19,020 nucleotides of DNA, taken from the NCBI GenBank assembly GCA_044426075.1, contig JAWXUT010000025.1, forward strand, positions 1 to 19,020. The letters are read 5' to 3'. Every line of letters starts with the position of its first letter. Position 1 is the stretch's first letter. Position numbers and translations under genes: made by a program. The stretch is from JAWXUT01 sp044426075 (GTDB lineage: Bacteria > Bacillota > Clostridia > Christensenellales > DTU072). Positions 13,175 to 19,020 of this stretch are shown piece after piece. A model generated the notes under the pieces. That model was not told where the DNA came from and searched no databases. It saw only the letters and a list, made by a program, of their open reading frames with translations.

Positions 13175-13918
13175 CTAACAAAACGCGGGAACAAATGACA
13201 AACCGTAGGCGGCAGCCATAGCCACAAGCATAGAAATTGGCAGTGCATAGTTTTCCATCCACTTCCATTTAAACAGCTTCATTCCCAAGCCACAGAGCCC
13301 CATAGTAACCATACTTATAGCCAACGTGATAAGCGTCAGATATCCATTACCAGTAGTTGTATCTGTACCCGCTGCTTCTGGATAAGGATTAAATATAGCA
13401 GCAATAATGATGTATGATGCAAGACCCGCAACGATTCCACCCAAAAGTGAGCCCGTAATTGTATCTAGCAAAGGCTTGTTATTCTTTTCTAACTCAACCA
13501 ACTTACCTTGATATTTTTTGTAGAAGAACACATTGAATAATGGTCCACTCAAAATACTAATAGTCATAATAACCAAAGCAGAAGCAACCATTGTAGCGTC
13601 TGACGAAGCAGTTAAACCAACAGAATCCATAGCAATTAGTTCGTATTGAAGCGCGCCGATAACGGTCAACCTAATCCAAGGGATTGCAAGCCCCAAAAAT
13701 GTCATCATAACACCTATTCCAATAACAATCGGGATAGATGGTACAATTGAAAAAACTGCACTAGATTTAACCACAGTTTTAATTTTGTCATTTGTCATTC
13801 CTATAGCTTTAGCCCTTTTAAGCGCTTTTACTAAAAAGAAAGATGACATAACTATAATAGTTGCAGCAATTACTGCACCGATGATAAACACCGCAAGATA
13901 ATCTTTACTTGTTGGCAC
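13175..13918 (-). CDS. DUF5058-like integral membrane protein
   Basis: A 247-aa protein with about six membrane segments (8-30, 55-77, 108-133, 155-175, 193-215 and 223-243). The pattern of a first helix, then a cytosolic RAKAIGMTNDKIKTVVKSSA stretch, then FSIVPSIPIVIGIGVMMTFLG and WIRLTVIGALQYELIA, is what I remember of the DUF5058 family, whose function is not established. It starts with GTG at 13918 behind GGAGGAG; there is no ATG in a better position. It is the first gene of an operon with a second membrane protein and cysK, driven by a near-consensus promoter 31-59 bp upstream. The pair probably works as one membrane complex; uptake or export of a cysteine-related solute is an inference from context only. 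Confidence 0.78.
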   Translation of the reverse strand: MPTSKDYLAVFIIGAVIAATIIVMSSFFLVKALKRAKAIGMTNDKIKTVVKSSAVFSIVPSIPIVIGIGVMMTFLGLAIPWIRLTVIGALQYELIAMDSVGLTASSDATMVASALVIMTISILSGPLFNVFFYKKYQGKLVELEKNNKPLLDTITGSLLGGIVAGLASYIIIAAIFNPYPEAAGTDTTTGNGYLTLITLAISMVTMGLCGLGMKLFKWKWMENYALPISMLVAMAAAYGLSFVPAFC

Positions 13919-13948
13919 AACACTCCTCCAAAAAAATATAATACACTA

Positions 13949-13977
13949 ATTATACCACAGCTATTTACAAAAATCAA
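13949..13977 (-). promoter_or_regulatory. Promoter of the membrane pair-cysK operon
   Basis: On the minus strand, TTGATT (13977-13972), a 17-bp spacer ending in TGG, and TATAAT (13954-13949). The leader to the GTG start is about 25 nt, so no riboswitch or T-box fits. Confidence 0.85.
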
Positions 13978-14033
13978 CTAATAATGATTCTAAAGATATA
14001 TATAAGAAAACAAGGTGTGATATAAAATATTAA

Positions 14034-14165
14034 GAGCGCTAGCGATTCCTTTACTTTTTCACTTTTAACTATTACTTATTACTCACCAAAATTTTTAGTG
14101 AAGAATGAATAGTGAAGAATGAAGAAGTAAAATTTTTATCGCTAACGCTCCTAAAAATTTTGGTG
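14034..14165. repeat. Two interleaved inverted repeats next to tRNA-Val
   Basis: Repeat 1: GAGCGCTAGCGAT (14034-14046) with ATCGCTAACGCTC (14138-14150), one mismatch. Repeat 2: CACCAAAATTTTTAG (14084-14098) with CTAAAAATTTTGGTG (14151-14165), perfect over 15 bp. The order is arm 1, arm 2, arm 1', arm 2', so both stems cannot form as simple nested hairpins. The linker (14099-14130) consists of GAAGAATGAATAGTGAAGAATGAAG-like units, related to the linker of the other composite repeats. The last arm includes the CACCA end of tRNA-Val. No clear T-tract terminator for the tRNA operon is seen. Confidence 0.65.
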
Positions 14166-14236
14166 GGAACAACAGGGCTCGAACCTGTGACATCCTGCTT
14201 GTAAGGCAGGCGCTCTCCCAGCTGAGCTATGCTCCC
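14161..14236 (-). tRNA. tRNA-Val (UAC)
   Basis: Minus-strand cloverleaf of 76 nt with encoded CCA: acceptor GGGAGCA/TGTTCCC, anticodon arm CTGCC-TTACAAG-CAG with anticodon TAC, and T loop GGTTCGAGCC. It is the last gene of the four-tRNA transcript. Confidence 0.95.
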
Positions 14237-14239
14237 AAA

Positions 14240-14314
14240 TGGTGACCCCAAGGGGAATCGAACCCCTGTTACCGCCGTGAAAGGGCGATGTCTTGACCGC
14301 TTGACCATGGGGCC
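14240..14314 (-). tRNA. tRNA-Glu (UUC)
   Basis: Minus-strand cloverleaf of 75 nt with encoded CCA: acceptor GGCCCCA/TGGGGTC with one G-U pair, anticodon arm TCGCC-CTTTCAC-GGCGG with anticodon TTC, and T arm GGGGTTCGATTCCCC. Confidence 0.95.
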
Positions 14315-14347
14315 CTACGGGCTTGGTTTTGTTTGGTTTGCTTATTT

Positions 14348-14424
14348 TGGTAGCGGCGGTCGGATTCGAACCAACGACCTGCCGGGTATGAACCGGCCGC
14401 TATAACCATCTAAGCTACGCCGCC
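14348..14424 (-). tRNA. tRNA-Met (CAU), elongator type
   Basis: Minus-strand cloverleaf of 77 nt with encoded CCA. The anticodon arm GCCGG-TTCATAC-CCGGC gives CAT. The GGCGGCGTAGCT start and the GGTTCATACCCG loop match elongator tRNA-Met in Bacillota more than tRNA-Ile2 (lysidine type), though that is not excluded. The acceptor pair 1:72 is G-U. Confidence 0.9.
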
Positions 14425-14459
14425 AAATTAAGTGACTGGAATATATTTAGTTGTTATAC

Positions 14460-14535
<76 letters not shown>

Positions 14536-14548
14536 GTGATGCTCATAT

Positions 14549-14577
14549 ATAATATAACAACCAAAAAACTTTGTCAA
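14549..14577 (-). promoter_or_regulatory. Promoter of the tRNA operon
   Basis: On the minus strand, a perfect TTGACA (14577-14572), a 17-bp spacer and TATTAT (14554-14549), 14 bp before the mature tRNA-fMet end. Strong, as expected for stable RNA. Confidence 0.85.
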
Positions 14578-14739
14578 CTAATTTTACACGATATTTTAAA
14601 ATTTTTTTTCAACTTTTTTAATATTGCACTTTTGGCGATAAAATGCGTTGGATTTTTGCAAAAAATTAGGCAAAGCGATAAATATACTATTATAAGGCAA
14701 TAAGATATGATATACTATAGTAGAAGAAGTGGAGGGCAT

Positions 14740-16908
14740 ATGTTACACAAACATTTAATAGCACAAACCAAACCGCTTGCGCGCGAAAAGCAAACCTTTT
14801 TATTTTCAGACGCGGGCGTTAGACTTACGCTAATCACCCCAAGGGTATTGCGGGTGGAAGAAGATGCAGCGCGTTGTTTTACAGATGACGCCACGCAGAT
14901 AGTGTGGTTCCGAGACACGGGTGCGGTTGATTTTAGCATTGAGGAGCATTCCACTAACTTTTTAATAAAAACCGCCGCCACCGAATTCACATACGACAAG
15001 AGGCGCAAACAAGTAATTAGTGTTAAGGTAGATGACAAGCGCATTGCACCAAACAATGACAACAATCTTTTGGGAACAAGGCGAACGTTAGATGCAACAC
15101 GCGGCAGATGCAAGTTAGAAAACGGACTTATGTCTTATTCTGGCGTTGCCGTTATAAATGATGATTCTTTGATATTGGGCGAAGACGGAATGGTTCACGC
15201 GCGCAATAAATATAGTGATAAGTATATATTTGTTGGGTTAGATTATCCCGCAGTGCTACAAGATTTTTACAAACTTACCGGAAGACCTCCGTTAGTGCCT
15301 CGCGCCGTGCTGGGCAATTGGTGGAGCAGATATCACGCCTACTCTCAAGAAGAATATTTAAATTTGATGTCAGAATTTGAAAATAAAGGCATTCCTTTTA
15401 CCATAGCCACAATTGATATGGATTGGCATTGGGTAGATTTATCAAAGCAATTTAATAAAATGAATTTATTTAAAGCGGGTTGGACGGGCTACAGTTTTAA
15501 CACAGAGCTTTTTCCAAACCACCGCGAGATGTTAAATATGCTGCACAATAAAGGATACAAAAACACCCTTAATTTACACCCAGCGCAAGGAGTTCGCGCA
15601 TTTGAAACGCAGTATCCCGCTATATGTGAAGCATTAGATATCGACCCCGCAACAAAAAAGACAGTGCCGTTTGACTTGACGCGTGCTTCCTTTATTAACG
15701 CATATTTTGACTGCTTGCACCACCCGCTAGAAAAAGACGGCGTCGATTTTTGGTGGATTGACTGGCAACAAGGCAAAAAAAGTGCGCTAAAAGGCTATGA
15801 TCCACTTTGGGGATTAAACCACTATCACACGCTAGACAACGCAAAAAATAACACCCGCCCCGTGGTTCTTTCTCGCTATGCTAAGCTAGGAAGCCACCGC
15901 TACCCTCTTGGGTTTTCGGGCGACACTTTTGTAAAATGGAGCACATTGGCATTTCAGCCCTACTTCACCGCAACTGCAACCAATAGCGGATATGTTGCGT
16001 GGTCACACGATATCGGCGGGCACCTAATGGGTGCACAAAAAGATGATGAATTGTACTTAAGGTGGATTCAGTTTGGAGTTTTTTCACCAATCTTGCGCCT
16101 GCATAGCACCAAAAATGCACTGAGCAAAGAACCTTGGAACCACCCCACAGTTGAAAAGTTTGCAGTGGATAGTTTGCAGTTTAGGCATAGGCTAATCCCC
16201 TACATTTACACCGCATTTTATCGCGCATACAGTGAGGGCAGAGGCATAAATGAACCACTATATTATAGGCACCCAAAAGAGAAAAATGCACACTTCTTCC
16301 CCAATGAATACTACTTTGGCAGCGAACTTTTAGTGCACCCCATAACCGCTCCCACCGACCCCGCAACAAGCAAAAGTTCGGTTGAGGTTTGGCTGCCAGA
16401 AGATGCGCGCTACACCGATATCTTTACCAAAGAGTGCTACTCGGGCGGGCAAGTTGTAACCCTCACACGCGGGCTAAATAGCATACCTGTGCTTGCAAAA
16501 GAAGGCGCAATTATCCCTCTTGCAAACAATATAAATAATGATTATAGCAACCCTTTAAGTTTAGAACTTATGTGCGCAAGCGGCAATGGCACGTTTACAC
16601 TTTATGAAGATGACGGCGCCTCCGTAGCCTACAAAACTGGCGCATTTGTTACAACTACGTTCTGCCAAACAAGGCAAGAGAATTGCTTAACCCTTACAAT
16701 AAAACCCGCTTCTGGAGATGTATCTTTAATTCCAAATGAAAGGGAATATGTTATAAATATACTAGATATGGTATCCGCAAAAGCAATTACGGTTACCCAA
16801 AACAACAATATTATCGCACACACCACAAAAAATAATATGGTTGTTGTATCTTGCGTTAATCCTTCCGACACCATTATTATCACTTACAATGAGGTTACTT
16901 TTAAATGA
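14740..16908 (+). CDS. Glycoside hydrolase family 31 (alpha-glucosidase type), intracellular
   Basis: A 722-aa retaining glycosidase predicted to release alpha-linked glucose or a related sugar from oligosaccharides. It has an N-terminal beta-sandwich (about 1-190), a TIM barrel (about 190-530) and C-terminal beta domains. The nucleophile is Asp341 in FWWIDWQQG, and the acid/base is Asp395 in GFSGDTFVKW. WSHDIGGHL closes the barrel, and the post-barrel segment LVHPITAP...VEVWLPEDARYTDIF is typical of GH31. The WIDWQQG form, in place of WxDMNE, marks a particular subgroup whose exact substrate I cannot state (alpha-glucosidase and alpha-xylosidase are both possible). There is no signal peptide. 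The start at 14740 is chosen over the in-frame ATG at 14707 because GGAGGG lies directly upstream of it. The upstream promoter is not clear. Its stop overlaps the mfd start. Confidence 0.92.
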   Translation: MLHKHLIAQTKPLAREKQTFLFSDAGVRLTLITPRVLRVEEDAARCFTDDATQIVWFRDTGAVDFSIEEHSTNFLIKTAATEFTYDKRRKQVISVKVDDKRIAPNNDNNLLGTRRTLDATRGRCKLENGLMSYSGVAVINDDSLILGEDGMVHARNKYSDKYIFVGLDYPAVLQDFYKLTGRPPLVPRAVLGNWWSRYHAYSQEEYLNLMSEFENKGIPFTIATIDMDWHWVDLSKQFNKMNLFKAGWTGYSFNTELFPNHREMLNMLHNKGYKNTLNLHPAQGVRAFETQYPAICEALDIDPATKKTVPFDLTRASFINAYFDCLHHPLEKDGVDFWWIDWQQGKKSALKGYDPLWGLNHYHTLDNAKNNTRPVVLSRYAKLGSHRYPLGFSGDTFVKWSTLAFQPYFTATATNSGYVAWSHDIGGHLMGAQKDDELYLRWIQFGVFSPILRLHSTKNALSKEPWNHPTVEKFAVDSLQFRHRLIPYIYTAFYRAYSEGRGINEPLYYRHPKEKNAHFFPNEYYFGSELLVHPITAPTDPATSKSSVEVWLPEDARYTDIFTKECYSGGQVVTLTRGLNSIPVLAKEGAIIPLANNINNDYSNPLSLELMCASGNGTFTLYEDDGASVAYKTGAFVTTTFCQTRQENCLTLTIKPASGDVSLIPNEREYVINILDMVSAKAITVTQNNNIIAHTTKNNMVVVSCVNPSDTIIITYNEVTFK

Positions 16909-19020
16909 GCTTTAAGCTACCCGCAAGTTATAGATTACAGTCAATAGGGGGCGAATATTCCGCGCTTTATAATGACATAAACAGTGGCAAAAACACCGCT
17001 GTGTTTTATGCTACACAACAAGCACGATATTATCTTACAACAGAGTGCAACAAGTTCTTTTTATATATAACTGCAGACCGCGCTTCAGCCCACGACGCAC
17101 AAAAAAGATTGCAAGAATTTTTAGATGGCGAAGTTGTTCTTATCCGCGAAAAAGAAGACACACTGCTAAACGCACAAGTTGTTTCTGCTAGCGCCTTGCA
17201 AGATAGGCTAAATGCACTTACCAAAATTTATGAACGCAGTGCAGTGGGCGCTGTAATTTCAATTGAGGGAATCGGGCAGTTGTTCCCCTCTGTTCACGCA
17301 TTTGGCGACAGCCTTATCCGCATAAAAGTAGGGCAAAGTGTCAGCCGTGATGAGATAATTGATAGACTGTTATTAGGCGGTTATCGCAAAGAAGAAATGG
17401 TGGAAAATGCCGGCGATTTTGCCGTTAGGGGCGACATTGTTGATATATTTGCCATGAACACCGACTTACCCGTTCGCATAGAATTTTTTGATGACGTGGT
17501 GGAAGATATGCGTTATTATTCCCCCGAATCAATGCTAAGTGTGAGAAAAATTGAGAGCGTTGTGGTGTCACCGCGGTCAGATATTTTGATTAATGAAGAG
17601 CAAAAAGAGCACATAAAAATAAAGCTAATGCGCGAAAAAATAAAGGCACGCGGCAAACTTTCGGGGCTGTTTAGCAATGTTATGGAGCGCTTTGAAGTAA
17701 ATCCTTCCGACCCTAGTTTGGTGTGGTTGCTGCCCTTTATATTAAACACGCAGACCTCAATATTTTCATATTTACCCGCAGATAGCGTAGTTGTGTTAAA
17801 CGAACCACGGTTATTAGACGAAAAATTGCGCCTATTACACAACGCACATATTTTGCGCGTAAAAAGTTTTATTGATGCCGGAGAACTCAACACTCATCAC
17901 AGTAAAAGCTTGTATTCACAAGAGGAAATTTACACCTTTTTGCGCGAACATACCTTGCTTTCATTCCAAAACATAACAAGCCAAAACCCGATATTTCAAC
18001 CCGAGGCAATGCATTCTTTGCACTGTTTGGGCGCATCTAACTATCATCAAAAATTTGAAAAGTTGGCAGAAGATATCGCGCATTATACTGCAAAAGATGT
18101 AGATTTTACCATTTTTGCGGGAGAGATGCACGGCGCAGAAACCATAAAAAACAATTTATCGTCGCTTGACATTCACGCTGAAATTAGCACCACTGAAAAC
18201 AGTAGGTGCGCGGTTACAATTGTGCCCAAAACCCTTGCCGAAGGCTTTATAATTGAAAATGAAAACCGCATACTTTTAGGTACAAATAATGTGGCGGGAA
18301 CCAAACACACCGCACCCATAAAGACAAAATCCGCAAAAACTAGGGTGTTCACCGTGCCAGAAGTTGGCAGTTTAGTTGTGCACAACGTGCACGGAATTGG
18401 TCTTTTTGAGGGGATAAAGGCAGTTGATAGCAAACTTGGCAAACAAGATTTTTATACAATTTTATATAGAGACGGCGCCAGACTTTATCTTCCCGTAAAC
18501 CAAATTGACTCGGTTGAAAACTATGTTGGCGGTGGCAAACCACGGCTTGACGCTATAGGCGGAAAAGATTTTGCAAAAGTAAAAGAGCGCGTAAAAACTT
18601 CTACAAAAGCGTTTGCAATTGACCTACTTGCATTGTACGAAAGTCGCAGAAAAATTGTAGGTCATACCTATGAGGCAGACACCGTTTGGCAACAAGAAAT
18701 GGAAGACGATTTTGCCTATCAAGAGACCCCCGATCAGCTTATTGCAGTTGATGAAATCAAGCGCGATATGGAGTCTGGCAAACTTATGGATAGGTTGATT
18801 TGTGGCGATGTTGGCTTTGGAAAAACCGAAGTTGCAATACGCGCAATGTTTAAAACAATTATGGGTGGCAAACAAACAGCAATACTCTGCCCCACCACAA
18901 TACTCTGCCAACAGCACTACAACACCATATCTATGCGGTTAAAAAAGTACGGATTTAAAATTGACATTTTATCTCGTATGGAGTCCCAAAACAAAATAAC
19001 TAGTGCCCTAAAGCGCATTA
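16905..19020 (+). CDS. mfd: Transcription-repair coupling factor Mfd, 3' partial
   Basis: An ATP-dependent DNA translocase that removes RNA polymerase stalled at lesions and recruits UvrA. The first 705 codons are present; full-length Mfd is about 1,150 aa, so the helicase C-terminal lobe and the TRG and D7 regions lie beyond the right edge. The N-terminal UvrB-like module includes AVRGDIVDIF (173-182). The RNA-polymerase-interacting domain starts at GSLVVHNVHGIGLFEGI (488 onward), with LYRDGARLYLPVNQID after it. The helicase begins with ETPDQLIAVDEIKRDME, Walker A GDVGFGKTEVA (634 onward) and CPTTILCQQHYNT. The ATG overlaps the GH31 stop codon (ATGA), and GAGGT lies 9 nt upstream, so translation is coupled to GH31. 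The reading frame is intact throughout. Confidence 0.95.
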   Translation, partial: MSFKLPASYRLQSIGGEYSALYNDINSGKNTAVFYATQQARYYLTTECNKFFLYITADRASAHDAQKRLQEFLDGEVVLIREKEDTLLNAQVVSASALQDRLNALTKIYERSAVGAVISIEGIGQLFPSVHAFGDSLIRIKVGQSVSRDEIIDRLLLGGYRKEEMVENAGDFAVRGDIVDIFAMNTDLPVRIEFFDDVVEDMRYYSPESMLSVRKIESVVVSPRSDILINEEQKEHIKIKLMREKIKARGKLSGLFSNVMERFEVNPSDPSLVWLLPFILNTQTSIFSYLPADSVVVLNEPRLLDEKLRLLHNAHILRVKSFIDAGELNTHHSKSLYSQEEIYTFLREHTLLSFQNITSQNPIFQPEAMHSLHCLGASNYHQKFEKLAEDIAHYTAKDVDFTIFAGEMHGAETIKNNLSSLDIHAEISTTENSRCAVTIVPKTLAEGFIIENENRILLGTNNVAGTKHTAPIKTKSAKTRVFTVPEVGSLVVHNVHGIGLFEGIKAVDSKLGKQDFYTILYRDGARLYLPVNQIDSVENYVGGGKPRLDAIGGKDFAKVKERVKTSTKAFAIDLLALYESRRKIVGHTYEADTVWQQEMEDDFAYQETPDQLIAVDEIKRDMESGKLMDRLICGDVGFGKTEVAIRAMFKTIMGGKQTAILCPTTILCQQHYNTISMRLKKYGFKIDILSRMESQNKITSALKRI

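Noticed and set aside
14072..14308. 78-aa minus-strand ORF
   Set aside because: It covers tRNA-Glu and tRNA-Val; the apparent protein is translated tRNA sequence.
14641..14739. Promoter for GH31
   Set aside because: Several TATACT/TATTAT hexamers are present, but none has a good -35 box at 16-18 bp, so none is called.
14707..14739. Longer start for GH31 at ATG 14707
   Set aside because: It has no ribosome site, whereas GGAGGG lies directly before the ATG at 14740.

Overview
The window looks like a chromosomal segment of a low-GC, AT-rich member of the Bacillota, most likely an uncultured gut-type Clostridia. This is an inference from BspA-like leucine-rich repeats, strong GGAGG-type ribosome binding sites, 17-bp-spaced TTGACA/TATAAT promoters with frequent TGn extensions, SLOG/XRE/lipoprotein accessory genes, and tRNA genes with encoded CCA. 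The standard code is used: UGA serves as a stop.

Layout. Positions 1-636 hold the 3' end of a BspA-like surface protein gene, closed by a good terminator. Positions 867-2297 encode a fusion of two ACT-like domains with a metallo-beta-lactamase-fold hydrolase, behind a near-consensus promoter. Positions 2298-2924 have no gene but are dense in short palindromes, hairpin-linker-hairpin repeats and a 181-bp MITE-like element with 32-bp terminal inverted repeats. Positions 2925-5200 form a small accessory island: a SLOG-family gene divergent from an XRE regulator, with two matching 14-bp operator-like sites in the shared promoter region; a second XRE regulator with its own repeated upstream sites and no Shine-Dalgarno; and, after a bidirectional terminator, an opposing operon of three small lipoproteins, one of them only 55 aa.

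Positions 5349-11385 are a minus-strand housekeeping block: secG, a terminator, then smpB, metY, metA, recF and argS, closely packed. metA carries the Glu111 expected of an acetyl-CoA-using enzyme and sits beside O-acetylhomoserine sulfhydrylase, so the two should convert homoserine to homocysteine by direct sulfhydrylation. Positions 11513-13918 are a second minus-strand operon: a DUF5058-like membrane protein, a partner membrane protein, then cysK. Positions 14160-14535 hold four tRNA genes (fMet, Met, Glu, Val in transcription order). Positions 14740-19020 run on the plus strand: an intracellular GH31 glycosidase overlapping the start of mfd, which runs off the right edge.

The themes are sulfur amino-acid synthesis (metY, metA, cysK, possibly with a transport pair), core information processing (argS, recF, smpB, secG, tRNAs, mfd), and one accessory island bordered by repeat-rich DNA. 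The island and the membrane pair linked to cysK are the best candidates for little-described biology.
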